The translations under genes were made by a program, and so were the position numbers. The notes beneath the pieces are model-generated. The model did no database searches. It worked only from the letters and a program-made list of their open reading frames with translations, and was not told where the DNA came from. A stretch of DNA of 64,000 bases from Bartonella rattimassiliensis 15908 (GTDB taxonomy: Bacteria > Pseudomonadota > Alphaproteobacteria > Rhizobiales > Rhizobiaceae), in the NCBI RefSeq assembly GCF_000278215.1, contig NZ_JH725067.1:21964-85963 (forward strand). The letters run 5' to 3'. Below are positions 17,500 to 26,950 of this stretch, piece after piece (within the stretch, counting starts at the first letter, position 1; every line of letters starts with the position of its first letter).

Positions 17500-19859
17500 T
17501 GATTTTTTCTCCTTTGATAAAATATGGGCAGCCATTTGTCAGGGTCTACACCATATTCGGTTATAATTTCATTCATAAGTTCAATATTTTTTGTTGTGCC
17601 ACTTAAAACGGCGATCTCATCGTTCATTCCACGTAAGTTAAGTTCTGCAACAACAGAACTTTGTCCTTGTTTGACGAGAAAACGACGGGATTCTCTGCTT
17701 AATTCTGATTGTATTAGTTCAAATTCACGCTCAGTGAGCTTGAAAGCTTCAACATAATCGTGGTAATTTGCTTTTTGATTTGGGAAAAATATTTGGGTAG
17801 GGCATTGTTCAATAATTGTGTGCGCGATTGTTGAGTTTAAGGCGTCTTTGGGGCTTTGTGTTGCAAAGAGCATCAAGCCATTTTGTTTACGAATTGTTTT
17901 GAGCCGATCTTGCGCAAAAGCTTTGAATGAATCATCTTCTAAAGCTTTCCAGAACTCATCAACAACAATAATAATGCGTCTTCCATCAATCAGATCAAGA
18001 ATGCGGTAAAAGAGATACATCATCAAGGGGCGCCGAATTTCTTCATTGTCTAAGAAATCGGTCATGTCATAGCCAATGAACTGTGCATTTAAATTGAGAT
18101 CATCTTGATCATTATCAAAAACCCATCCTAAATCATTACCTCTAATCCAGCGTTGTAGCCGTATGGCAATTCCTTCTTTCGATGTGTTGTCAAAAAACAA
18201 TTGAAGAGCTCCAAGAGAGCGTTGTATCGGGGGTAGATTTTCCAAGGAATCAATAGCTTTGGCAATATCTTGTCGCTCTTCTTCTGTTACTGTTTGTCCT
18301 TCAGTAGTTACAAGCTTTAAGATCCAATTACGAAGAAAGATTTTATTTTTTTCGGTGTATTCCATGCCCTTTAAGGGAGCAATGCCAGTGGGTTGTCCAT
18401 TTTTTAAAGGTTTATATTTCCCTCCGCCAGCACGCACAAAAATTTCTGCTCCTTGATCTTTGTCAAAAAAAACCATGGTTGGGTTGTGTTTTTGTAATTG
18501 TGCAAGAAGAAAATTAACAATCACTGTTTTACCAGAGCCCGATGGACCACAAACAAAAGTGTTTCCAAGATCACCATAATGAAAGTTAAAATAGTAAGGT
18601 GAACCAGCTTGTGTTTTGAGCAAAGCTACAGCAGCACCCCAAATATTATCGTTTAGCTTGCCAACGGGAAAAGAATGAAAGGGCGATAAAGCTGCAAAGT
18701 TTCTGCTGGTAATGGCCCCTGAACGCGCACGATAATTAAAGTTGCCGGGTAGTTGTGCCCACCATGCTGCTTCCAATCCTAAATCTTCTCTGGCAATTAC
18801 GGCACCTCCATTGGTTAAATGGGAACGTGCTTTTGATAAATTTTCAGCCAATATTTTGGGATGATCAGCAAAAACGGCTAAAGAGATGTGATGTTCACCC
18901 AAAACAAAACGGTTTGATTCTAAATCATCTAGCGCTTCATCCAGTGCGTCAATTTGTGAGCTAGCACGATCGGCCGCATTAATCATTTGATTTTGCCTGC
19001 GATTCATAATTGCACTGGCGGCTGCTTTACTTTTAAAGACAAAGGATTGTGTTAAGATGAATTCAAATGGCACTGTCAGCAAACCATCGGTCATCCCAGG
19101 GCGTGTTTTAGAAGGATATTCTTTCCAGCCAAACATGCCTACAAAACGTTCATTGCTTTCATGGCGAATTTCGATAATTTCTTTTCCAAAAATAACACGG
19201 TCTGAGTAAATTGTTGAAGCAATTGTTCCAAATGTGAGAGGAATACGTTCATGTCTTCCACCCACTAGCTGGTGGAGAAATTCACTTTGTTCAGAAAATA
19301 AAAGCCCTTCATGTTCATAGATTGATAGCAGACGGATTTCATATTCTTCCAAACCTTGCATAAGATCCTGGCTTAACTCTTCGATTTTACGAATAGCTTC
19401 CTCATCGGGTTCAGATTGTGTTTTTTTTGCCTTACTCAAGCGCTGAAAAAATGCAGCGAGTTTTTCAGTCTTATCTGCTGCGGGATTCCAAAGCAGTGAA
19501 ATAAAAAGATCATTTCTATACAGTTCTTGCGAAACCATTTTCTTTTTATATTTTTCATCTAATTTGGTTGCAAAAGATGAAAAAAAATGGCCTTCAGGAT
19601 AAATCGTTTCACGACGACGGATGACATGAGAATATAAAGCAACTCGTTCATCTGCGATATTTTTCAAAAGAGTGTTTAATTGGTTGTGTAAAGAATTTAA
19701 TTGATCAATATCGGCAGTATCAAAATTAATACCTTCAATAGCCATCACAATCATTAAACAGCGTGAATTTAAAGCAATAACATGTTGGTTGATGTGACGT
19801 ATATAGGGAATATATTCTTCAGGTAAAGTTTCCCGTTTCATCATTGTCGTCTGTTTCAC
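17496..19859 (-). CDS. virB4: T4SS ATPase VirB4
   Basis: A 787-residue inner-membrane-associated ATPase. An N-terminal CagE/TrbE/VirB4 domain (about 1-400) precedes an ATPase domain with Walker A GPSGSGKT at 438-445, Walker B RIIIVVDEFWKAL and the motif LMLFATQSPKD. It powers pilus biogenesis with VirB3 and VirB11. The frame opens with GTG (19859) behind AAAGGAA; ATGs at 19844 and 19841 are alternatives with weaker ribosome sites. It lies 13 bases after virB3. Confidence 0.97.
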   Translation of the reverse strand: MKQTTMMKRETLPEEYIPYIRHINQHVIALNSRCLMIVMAIEGINFDTADIDQLNSLHNQLNTLLKNIADERVALYSHVIRRRETIYPEGHFFSSFATKLDEKYKKKMVSQELYRNDLFISLLWNPAADKTEKLAAFFQRLSKAKKTQSEPDEEAIRKIEELSQDLMQGLEEYEIRLLSIYEHEGLLFSEQSEFLHQLVGGRHERIPLTFGTIASTIYSDRVIFGKEIIEIRHESNERFVGMFGWKEYPSKTRPGMTDGLLTVPFEFILTQSFVFKSKAAASAIMNRRQNQMINAADRASSQIDALDEALDDLESNRFVLGEHHISLAVFADHPKILAENLSKARSHLTNGGAVIAREDLGLEAAWWAQLPGNFNYRARSGAITSRNFAALSPFHSFPVGKLNDNIWGAAVALLKTQAGSPYYFNFHYGDLGNTFVCGPSGSGKTVIVNFLLAQLQKHNPTMVFFDKDQGAEIFVRAGGGKYKPLKNGQPTGIAPLKGMEYTEKNKIFLRNWILKLVTTEGQTVTEEERQDIAKAIDSLENLPPIQRSLGALQLFFDNTSKEGIAIRLQRWIRGNDLGWVFDNDQDDLNLNAQFIGYDMTDFLDNEEIRRPLMMYLFYRILDLIDGRRIIIVVDEFWKALEDDSFKAFAQDRLKTIRKQNGLMLFATQSPKDALNSTIAHTIIEQCPTQIFFPNQKANYHDYVEAFKLTEREFELIQSELSRESRRFLVKQGQSSVVAELNLRGMNDEIAVLSGTTKNIELMNEIITEYGVDPDKWLPIFYQRRKNQ

Positions 19860-19872
19860 CGGCTCAATTCCT

Positions 19873-20181
19873 TTAACTTAGTTCCTTATAATTGCGGATA
19901 AGGCGTAAGGGGGAGGTAGATCCTCCTCCCCATCGGTTCAGATTTTTTTGTTTCCCGCGGGTATTGAGCCAAGCAAATAATACACGAAATTGGTTGTGAT
20001 CATGCTTTGTTATTTCACGCAAAATAAAGTGCATCCCAATCCCAAGACCAAACATGGTAAAACCACTGGTCAAAATAAAGAGAATGGATGTTGCCATAAC
20101 ATTGAGTGCCATCGCTTCCATTGTAACACCAGCAAACATTGTCGGGCGTGTACAGGCAAGGAAAAGGGTATCTTCGTTCAT
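19873..20181 (-). CDS. virB3: T4SS protein VirB3
   Basis: A 102-residue inner-membrane protein. The family opening LFLACTRPTMFAGVTMEAMA is followed by a hydrophobic stretch (about 28-55, including FILTSGFTMFGLGIGMHFIL) and a basic C-terminus that ends near a segment resembling DHNQFRVLFAWL. It pairs with VirB4 in pilus assembly. Its ATG starts one base after the virB2 stop. Confidence 0.95.
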   Translation of the reverse strand: MNEDTLFLACTRPTMFAGVTMEAMALNVMATSILFILTSGFTMFGLGIGMHFILREITKHDHNQFRVLFAWLNTRGKQKNLNRWGGGSTSPLRLIRNYKELS

Positions 20182-20502
20182 TTAGGTTGTACTCGCTAAT
20201 TTACCCACCAGAGCAGGAGCTCCAAAAACAATAGCAATACCAAGAACGCAGTAAGCTGCTTTGCGTAAATCAATAAAGCCATACATCCAGCCAATCCCCA
20301 CAGCAGCAACACATATAATGGCAATAAGCTTTGCTGTTGTACCCGTCATCATTGTGACAATGTTGTCTAAAACACCATCAAGATTTCCCAAACCACCTCC
20401 ACCACTAGTAGAAGCAGCATAAGAAGGATCGGATACCAGTACTGCTGTAAAAAGCAGCATGATAACGATAAAAATGGCGTTCTGAAATCTATTATCTGTC
20501 AT
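20182..20502 (-). CDS. virB2: T4SS major pilin VirB2
   Basis: A 106-residue pre-pilin. I place the start at 20502 (MTDNRFQN) behind AGAGAGG, although the frame is open 16 codons further. A long signal peptide ends at about SYAA (residue 30), and the mature part has a Gly-rich turn (STSGGGGLGNLDG) and two hydrophobic helices (AKLIAIICVAAVGIGWMYGF and AAYCVLGIAIVFGAPALVG). This is the TrbC/VirB2 pattern. It is the first gene of the operon. No virB1 lytic transglycosylase is visible upstream, as usual for this Bartonella system. Confidence 0.95.
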   Translation of the reverse strand: MTDNRFQNAIFIVIMLLFTAVLVSDPSYAASTSGGGGLGNLDGVLDNIVTMMTGTTAKLIAIICVAAVGIGWMYGFIDLRKAAYCVLGIAIVFGAPALVGKLASTT

Positions 20503-20897
20503 TTTACCTCTCTTTAACAAACAATATTTGTTCATCTGTTGACGTTCCATTGTCTCTAAAAATTGGAGAATTCTGTCATTTTATTACAGTCTTATTGCTC
20601 CTTATTTGTTCTAAAGGTCTTGAGAGTGGGGCTGCTCACTCTCCAAACTCTTCTTCTTAAAGAGACAGAAGTCTTTTCAAATTGGAATTGTGTTACATGA
20701 AAATGGCAATTTTAAGTTGTATATATTGGGAAAAACAATAATATTAAAACAATGCAAGAGAGAATATTATTCTTTACAAAATGTAGTTAATGTGCAACAC
20801 CTATATTAGGATTTTTTCTTTAAAAACAAGAGGATTGCTGATAAATAATGTGAAAGGATAAGAAAACAATGAATTTTTTGAGTGAGCATGTTAAGAA
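20503..20897. promoter_or_regulatory. divergent virB2 / nuclease intergenic region
   Basis: 395 bases separate virB2 from a gene on the other strand, so both promoters must lie here. A perfect dyad AATAATATT-N17-AATATTATT (20737-20745 and 20763-20771) is a possible operator. In B. henselae this promoter answers to BatR and RpoH1. I cannot identify their sites by eye. Confidence 0.5.
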
Positions 20898-21623
20898 ATG
20901 CTGTTTAAATTGATTGTTATTATTTACATTATGGGATCCATAGTGTGGGGATTAAGCCAATATAAGGATAAAATAGATTTCAGCATTCTTAAACCATTTA
21001 AGATGCAAGATATCCAAGATATTGTCGATCTCTATCGAGAAGAAGAAAAGCTGGTTAAATCGATCACTAAACAGGAATTGGAAACAAATGAACCAGCTCT
21101 TAATTTGCAGAAAAATGTTTCATTAAACGATGTTGCCAATAATGTTGTTGTTTTTCATGGTAGGGCATCTGTTACGAGTGGTGTTACATTTAAATTATTG
21201 ACGCCTGTGGCACAATCTTGGCGATCCCATACTACCCGTGATATTCATCTTTATGGGGTGGATACATGTGCTCCTCGTCAAAAAGCAAGATTAAAGGATC
21301 AAGAATGGCCTTGTGGTGCGGTTACAATGGCTTGGCTTGTCACCAAAACACTTGGTCAGGATTTATCTTGTAAGCAGGCTTTTATGCGAAATGGTATTTA
21401 TTATGCACAATGTTTTGTTCAAGGAATTGATTTGGCCGAGGTTGGTCTTACAGAAGGTATGTTAGTTCTTTCAAAAGAGGGCGGAAATCCTATACCAAGC
21501 CAATACCATCATGCTGAAGAAAAAGCACGTGCCAACAAGATTGGTCTTTGGTCAAGCCATTTTACTGAACCTTTAAAATGGCGACGCGATAATGGATCTT
21601 ACAACCCTTTTGCAGGTCCGTGA
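20898..21623 (+). CDS. membrane-anchored nuclease-like (SNase-fold) protein
   Basis: A 241-residue protein. The N-terminal hydrophobic segment (about 4-20, LIVIIYIMGSIVWGLSQ) suggests a signal anchor. From about 75 onward it resembles thermonuclease/SNase proteins: DIHLYGVDTCAPRQKARLKDQ, WPCGAVTMAWLV, YYAQCFVQGIDLAEVGLTEG and AEEKARANKIGLW. The same fold is often annotated as ExoI-like. The canonical catalytic arginines are not all obvious: R-L-x-G-I-D-A-P reads LYGVDTCAP here, so activity is uncertain. It is divergent from virB2. Substrate unknown. Confidence 0.75.
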   Translation: MLFKLIVIIYIMGSIVWGLSQYKDKIDFSILKPFKMQDIQDIVDLYREEEKLVKSITKQELETNEPALNLQKNVSLNDVANNVVVFHGRASVTSGVTFKLLTPVAQSWRSHTTRDIHLYGVDTCAPRQKARLKDQEWPCGAVTMAWLVTKTLGQDLSCKQAFMRNGIYYAQCFVQGIDLAEVGLTEGMLVLSKEGGNPIPSQYHHAEEKARANKIGLWSSHFTEPLKWRRDNGSYNPFAGP

Positions 21624-22677
21624 TTGCTTTTAATGAACATATTTTCTTAAACCTTGCTAGAGAAAACTTTAGCAATAAAACTGCAACAAGGTCATAAAAC
21701 TCAATTGGAATAAACCATGAGATTATTTTCATTTTTGAATGAAACGGAGAATATTATTCGTTTTCAAGAGAGATTTTTATTCAAAATAGCTTCTTTGGCT
21801 TTTACTCATGTGCTTTAACGAGAAGGGGAGTGCCATTGTTGGGACAAAAGGCTTTCAGGTATTGAGGCTTGAAGGATAAAGTGAGAAAATAAAAAACGTT
21901 CAAGAAATGGATTTCTAGAAGGAAATTGATCAAAGTAAAAAATAAACAGACCTTCAAATGGTGTCATGTTTGATAGAGCAGATAAAATATTTCACAATGG
22001 CTTAAAAAATTCATAGCAAAAGTTTTTTAAAAAATCAGAATTGTGTCTTCAGTATTGGATCAAGTCTGTTTCATTGCTTAAAGCGTGATCACTCTGTGGC
22101 ATTCGTTGCAAAGTTTTCATATAAAATTATCTGCTTCTAAATGTTGGCTTCCACGTAATGGATAGATTTCAAATAGATCTTTACGAAAAAAACTTCATAA
22201 AAATGACTTGTATTATTAGTATTTTCTCTATACTTTGATATTACTAAGTATAAAATAATTATAATAACATAAGGGGAGAAATCAATAACCAAAGTATATG
22301 TAAAAAACATTAGTTCTTTTGCGTTGGTTGTTTTTTAGTCTATTAAGAATGAGACTAAGCGTTATAATGCTTATAGATTTTTTCAGAGGAATAACAGTTC
22401 CTATTGCAGTGTCTCTATCTGAGATCAGTTAGATAAAAGCATTTGTGCGTCTTCTCATTTTGTCATTTGTATTCAGTTTTGGCTCTTTCCTTCTCATTGT
22501 ATTTTGTAACAAACTCATACGATGCTTATCATGAGCTTTTCTTACATTATTTTGCACAGGGGGGGCACTTTATAAAGTAAGTAAATGATAATAAAAACTA
22601 TAGGCTCAGACAGTATGAAAATTCAAAACCCATTTTGGGGATAATGTTAACAGTTAAGGTATTTAAAGAGGGGTAAA
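21624..22677. other. non-coding spacer
   Basis: About 1.05 kb between the nuclease-like gene and the lipoprotein gene. It is AT-rich with stops in every frame. I see no gene, clear RNA or repeat here. Confidence 0.5.
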
Positions 22678-22884
22678 ATGAAAAAGTTTATTTTATTATG
22701 TACGGCTCTATTATTGGTAGCGGGGTGTGAAAAAAACTATAGTGTGGAAGATTTTAAAAAAGATGCAAAATTAAGGGAAGAATGGGGAAAGAAGTGTTTT
22801 CTTTCGGGATTAGCTGTTAAGGAATCTAAAAATTGTCAAAATGTCCTCCAAGCAGATACTGAACTATTTTTCTCGAAAGAGTAG
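22678..22884 (+). CDS. EexN-like entry-exclusion lipoprotein
   Basis: A 68-residue lipoprotein. The signal sequence ends in LLVAGCEK with the lipid cysteine at about 17. The short mature part SVEDFKKDAKLREEWGKKC, then a second cysteine in SKNCQNVLQA, follows the EexN-type pattern: a conserved VExxxxxxxxxxE..CKxN..NCxNA-like arrangement. Entry-exclusion lipoproteins block redundant conjugation by matching T4SS. A GAGGGG site precedes the ATG. The family call is from motif memory, but the lipoprotein call is firm. Confidence 0.7.
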   Translation: MKKFILLCTALLLVAGCEKNYSVEDFKKDAKLREEWGKKCFLSGLAVKESKNCQNVLQADTELFFSKE

Positions 22885-23374
22885 CCTTCTATAGATTGAA
22901 AACACAGCTTTTTTCATCTTTCAGATGAGCTCCCCAAATTGTATTGGTAATTATATTGTTTGTTTCAACTTTGTTAAATTGAGGATTATTCTCACGAGAG
23001 TATAGGATCACGTTGTCTATGATAGCGTTGGTGTTGCATTGAGATTTTAGAGGAAGGAACATGCTTTTAGGATATATAAAAGATACTAAGCCTTTATAGC
23101 AAACATCTTACAAGTCTTTAAGTAGATCAAATGCACATCGTATAAAATCAATGGAGTATCCACAGTGTGAAGCGGGAGCTATCCTTTTACACGTATGGAT
23201 GCTTGGCCTGTGGTGCTGTAAAACACCATCATTTGAGGTATGGTGATGTAAGGCATAAAATTTTATGCATAGGGTGTTTGGGTGAAAGAGTGCAGTAAAT
23301 ATTCAGGGGAGGGGTTGTTCATATAATTTTGGAAAAGGAACCCTATGAAATGGGAAGCTGAGAAGGAACGGTTC
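22885..23374. other. non-coding spacer
   Basis: About 490 bases between the lipoprotein gene and the 3' end of the XRE regulator. I see no gene and no clear structure. Confidence 0.45.
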
Positions 23375-23734
23375 TTAAGAAGGTGGATTGTTTATCAACC
23401 GATTTGAGGAACGGTTTGCATCCTGTGAGATGTGGGGAGGAAGCCAAGAGCAATGTTCCTCTTTGCTCGAGGCGATTTCATCATAATGGTACGGGGTATT
23501 CTTTTTTTTGATAATATCAGTGTAAAAAAAGGAAACTGGAACATTTAAAATCTCGGAAATTTCTTTTAAACGTCCTGCGCTTAAACGGTTTAAACCTTTT
23601 TGATATTTCTGGATTTGTTGGAAGCTTACGCCTAAGTGTTGACCTAATTTCTTTTGAGACATCTGCAGCGTTTTTCGCTTAAAGCCAATTTTTTTGCCAA
23701 TAAAAAGATCAATATTAAGATTTTGAGTTTGCAT
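23375..23734 (-). CDS. XRE-family HTH regulator (Trp-type)
   Basis: A 119-residue DNA-binding protein. The Cro/CI-type helix-turn-helix spans about 10-70: IGKKIGFKRKTLQMSQKKLG, then VSFQQIQKYQKGLNRLSAGR and LKEISEILNVPVSFFY. The C-terminal 40 residues are polar. It starts behind CGGAGGGGG. Immediately upstream is the structured region 23748-23945. Bartonella genomes carry several such regulators, each placed in tandem with a Brt RNA, and in B. henselae one of these pairs controls badA. The target here is unknown. Confidence 0.85.
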   Translation of the reverse strand: MQTQNLNIDLFIGKKIGFKRKTLQMSQKKLGQHLGVSFQQIQKYQKGLNRLSAGRLKEISEILNVPVSFFYTDIIKKKNTPYHYDEIASSKEEHCSWLPPHISQDANRSSNRLINNPPS

Positions 23735-23747
23735 TATTCCCCCTCCG

Positions 23748-23945
23748 ACTGTGAGCGCCCTCGCATGAGTATTCCGGGAGTTAAAAGTACTGAACTCAAA
23801 TCAGAATTTTGCTTTTAGTGCTGAAAAGCACTTGGACATAGCAAAATCTCCCGAAATTCCGGGATACCCGCAAAGCGGGATCAATTCATGTTTGAGTTTT
23901 TCAGGCTTTTAATCCCTATTGGTCGTTGCGTATGCGACCAAGATA
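23748..23945 (-). ncRNA. Brt-like structured RNA upstream of the XRE gene
   Basis: About 200 bases, much less AT-rich than the surroundings, with nested hairpins read on the minus strand: GGTCGCATACGCAACGACC, CCCGCTTTGCGGG, TCCCGGAATTTCGGGA and AGTGCTTTTCAGCACT. Size, structure and the place directly before an XRE regulator match the Brt (Bartonella regulatory transcript) family of about 200-nt RNAs described in B. henselae. Ends are estimated by eye. It may also act as a leader for the regulator mRNA. Confidence 0.62.
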
Positions 23946-24404
23946 TTCTTTAACTCATAAAGTAATTTTAGGAGATTGGCAATAAAAATAGTTTTTCTTG
24001 AGATGGATCGTTTTTTTTAATAAAAGGCTGTTTGCTTCTCAATTTTTTATGCTGACTCATTCAAGTCATGTTTTCAGTTCTTCTTTTCACAAAGATAAAG
24101 CTTGGATTTTAAGCTTAAGGTATTCCTACGGTGTTGTCTTTAGCCAATAATCAAAAGAAATCATTTTGTTTTTCTTATGTGATTGAGCAAAATGATTTGT
24201 TTTTATACAGCTGAGATATCTTGATGATAGGGGAAAGTTTTCACGAATGAACCCCTTTCATATCATATAAAATAAAATCAAAATATATAGATTGGGTTGT
24301 TGTCCATTCACAGGTTTGTTTTAAAGAAATGTTTTTCAATATGTGAGTCCATTTATTATAAATCCATAATTTTATACTTCAGGAAGTGATTTTTTTAAGA
24401 GACA

Positions 24405-24577
24405 TGTCTTAATGCATTCAAGACCATTTCACGGTGATGCTCGTGAAGGGTAGAACGATAAAGTTATTGAGCACCTCCATCTTTATGTTTGTGAAGCAAT
24501 AAGTTGGTGCCATCATTATATTTGCTGGCCCTCAATGTTGTGACAGATTTTGCATTAAGACGGTTCATAAGAGCCAT
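24405..24577 (-). pseudogene. integrase N-terminal fragment
   Basis: The minus strand reads MALMNRLNAKSVTTLRASKY, then NDGTNLLLHKHKDGGAQ, a stop, LYRSTLHEHHREM and a frameshifted end. This is the arm-type DNA-binding start (DUF4102-like) of a phage-type tyrosine integrase. Core-binding and catalytic domains are absent. It is the clearest of a family of about ten such relics in this window. Confidence 0.7.
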
Positions 24578-24919
24578 TCTTATTCTTTTCTTATACAATT
24601 TTTACCCACACGCCAGCCTCGCTTGTGATGTGCAAGTGAGTGTTTTTGCTAAAAAACTGTATGAACACAGTTGTTGTTAGAATTGAAATTTTTATGAGAA
24701 AAATGAGCATTTGGAAATAATAAGCTTTTGTTATCAAGCGTTTTAGAATTTTGCACAACTTAATGAGAACTTATTTATTTTATCATTTCTTGTGGTTTCT
24801 ATAGACGATACAAAGTTGGGATATGGTTTGAGAAAGCAGATGACAGAGCTATTATCTTTCGATAAGTAGTTTTGAAGTAAAAGATAGCTGGATAAATGAT
24901 AAATAGAGATAGGTGGATC

Positions 24920-25765
24920 ATGAATGAACTTACCCATATTGAGACTTTTATAACAAATTATGATGCTGTTTTTTGCGATGTGTGGGGTGTTTTGCATAAT
25001 GGTGTTCATGCATTTGAACCAGCATTGAAGGCGTTGTATAAAATTCGACAAATGGGGAAAAGTGTCATTTTATTGACCAATTCTCCTCGATTACGGGAAG
25101 GAGTTGCTGCCCAATTAAAAAGTATGAATATTTATCATGATTATTATGATGCTCTTATCACTTCAGGAGATGTAACGCGCGATCTTATTCGCAGTGCTCC
25201 GCGTAAAGTTTTTTTCATTGGTCCACAATGTGATTTGGTGCTATTTGAAGGGTTAGAGTGTGAATTTGTTGAAGAATGGGAAGCTTCTGTTATCGTTTGT
25301 AGCGGTTTTCTTGAGGACTTTGATGAAGACCCTTCTGCTTATGAGAAGATGTTTCGTCGCATGCGGGCGCGGAATTTACCTTTTATTTGCGCTAATCCTG
25401 ATGTGATTGTTCATTATGGAAATAAGGAATTTTTGTGCGCTGGTGCATTGGCGCGTCTTTATCAACAATTAGGAGGGGAGGTTCGCATTGCTGGAAAACC
25501 CCATGGGCCTATTTATGAATGTGCCTTTGAAAAACTTCAAAAAATGCGTGGAATAGTGGAAAAAAGTCGCGTTTTAGCTATCGGTGATGGTCTTTTGACT
25601 GATATTAAGGGGGCAGTCCATTTTGGTCTTGATGCCCTTTATATTATGGGGGGGATTCATTGTTATGATTATATACAAGATGGTGTGGTAGATAAGCAAG
25701 CTTTACATTCTTTTCTTGAACGTCATGGTTATAAACCACAGGCAATTATGTGGGCACTTCAGTAA
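24920..25765 (+). CDS. HAD-superfamily class IIA hydrolase
   Basis: A 281-residue cytosolic hydrolase. The start at 24920 (MNELTHIETF) has a better ribosome site (GATAGGTGG) than the upstream ATG at 24896. HAD motif I appears as YDAVFCDVWGVLHNGVHAFE. Motif II ILLTNSPR, the cap region ANPDVIVHYGNKEF and motif III/IV AIGDGLLTDIKGAVHFGLDA follow. These are the marks of the TIGR01459-type class IIA family (NagD-like) found next to ribF in alphaproteobacteria. Substrate is unknown; a phosphorylated metabolite is likely. It overlaps ribF by one base (TAATG). Confidence 0.9.
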   Translation: MNELTHIETFITNYDAVFCDVWGVLHNGVHAFEPALKALYKIRQMGKSVILLTNSPRLREGVAAQLKSMNIYHDYYDALITSGDVTRDLIRSAPRKVFFIGPQCDLVLFEGLECEFVEEWEASVIVCSGFLEDFDEDPSAYEKMFRRMRARNLPFICANPDVIVHYGNKEFLCAGALARLYQQLGGEVRIAGKPHGPIYECAFEKLQKMRGIVEKSRVLAIGDGLLTDIKGAVHFGLDALYIMGGIHCYDYIQDGVVDKQALHSFLERHGYKPQAIMWALQ

Positions 25766-26766
25766 TGGCTAAATTTTTGCGTCTTCAGGGAATTCATACG
25801 TTTCCCTTAGCTTGGCGAGGGGCTGTGTTGGCTCTTGGAAATTTTGATGGTGTTCACTGCGGGCATCAGGTAGTGTTGCAAAAAGCACTTGATTTTGCAC
25901 GTATAAAAAAGAAACCAGCCGTTGTTTTAACTTTTGAACCACATCCAAAAAATTTTTTTCAACGTTCAGCGCCTGTCTATCGTTTGACAGAGGCTGATGA
26001 AAAAGCTGAAATCTTTAAAATCCTTGGTTTTGATGGAGTCGTTGAACAGCCATTTGTTGCACAGTTTGCCGCTCTTTCAGCAGATGAATTTATTAAGTCC
26101 ATTTTAAAGGAAGTTTTTGATGTTTCCGTTGTGGTGACAGGAGAAAATTTTCAATTTGGGCATCAAAAAAGTGGAAATTCACAGCTTCTTTGCCAAAGGG
26201 GAGAAAAATATGGATTTAAGGTTGTGCTCGTTCCTTGTTTTTCTTGTTCTCAAAATCCACAACGGTTGATCATTTCCTCTAGTTTTATTCGGCAGCTTCT
26301 CTCACAAGGAAAAGTGGAAAAAGCAGCCCATTTGTTAGGGTATCATTATCGAGTGTGCTCCAATATTGTTCAAGGTGATAAACTTGGACGCCTCTTAGGA
26401 TTTCCTACCGCTAATCAGATGTTGTCTCCTCAAGTTCGTTTGGCACATGGTGTTTATGCGGTGCGTTTGCGTCGTGCGAACGGTGTTTTATATGATGGAG
26501 TTGCAAGTTTTGGTTGTCGTCCAACGGTTGTTAAAGATGGGGCTCCACTTTTAGAAACCTATTTGTTTGACTTTAACGATGATCTTTATGGGGAAAGTTG
26601 TACCGTTTCTTTTTTCCAGTTTTTGCGAGGACAAGAAAAATTTAATGGGCTTGAACCTTTGATTGCACAAATGCAACATGATGAAAAGAAAGCAAAAGAA
26701 ATTTTAAAGACTGTACAACCATTATCAAAGTTGGATAAACTGCTCACTTTTAAAAATATGTCCTAA
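25765..26766 (+). CDS. ribF: riboflavin kinase / FAD synthetase RibF
   Basis: A 333-residue bifunctional enzyme that phosphorylates riboflavin to FMN and adenylates FMN to FAD. The ATG at 25765 overlaps the previous stop. The N-terminal adenylyltransferase domain has ALGNFDGVHCGHQVVLQKAL and TFEPHPKNFF, and the middle has SSSFIRQLLSQGKVEKAAHL. The C-terminal kinase domain has GDKLGRLLGFPTAN, the conserved GxPTxN loop, and GVASFGCRPTV. Length is normal and both active sites look complete. Confidence 0.96.
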   Translation: MAKFLRLQGIHTFPLAWRGAVLALGNFDGVHCGHQVVLQKALDFARIKKKPAVVLTFEPHPKNFFQRSAPVYRLTEADEKAEIFKILGFDGVVEQPFVAQFAALSADEFIKSILKEVFDVSVVVTGENFQFGHQKSGNSQLLCQRGEKYGFKVVLVPCFSCSQNPQRLIISSSFIRQLLSQGKVEKAAHLLGYHYRVCSNIVQGDKLGRLLGFPTANQMLSPQVRLAHGVYAVRLRRANGVLYDGVASFGCRPTVVKDGAPLLETYLFDFNDDLYGESCTVSFFQFLRGQEKFNGLEPLIAQMQHDEKKAKEILKTVQPLSKLDKLLTFKNMS

Positions 26767-26911
26767 ATTTATCTGAAAAAGATAAAAGAGCAGTAAAAAT
26801 AGCACTTAAAGTGATTATAATTATTAAGAGATATTGCAAAATATCATGGAATATATGCTTTTCCCGTTGTTGAGAGGGAGAATCGAATATCTGAAGATCT
26901 GATTTAGACAT
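26750..26911 (-). CDS. possible small membrane protein
   Basis: A 53-codon minus-strand frame from ATG 26911 (MSKSDLQIFDSPSQQREKHI) with one clear membrane helix (YLLIIIITLSAIFTALLSF) and a short charged end. It overlaps the ribF 3' end by 17 bases, tail to tail. The ribosome site is weak and I do not recognise a family, so it may be chance. Confidence 0.3.
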   Translation of the reverse strand: MSKSDLQIFDSPSQQREKHIFHDILQYLLIIIITLSAIFTALLSFSDKFRTYF

Positions 26912-26950
26912 TATCTTTTTCAAAGTTAATTTTATGGCTTTTATTATCAT

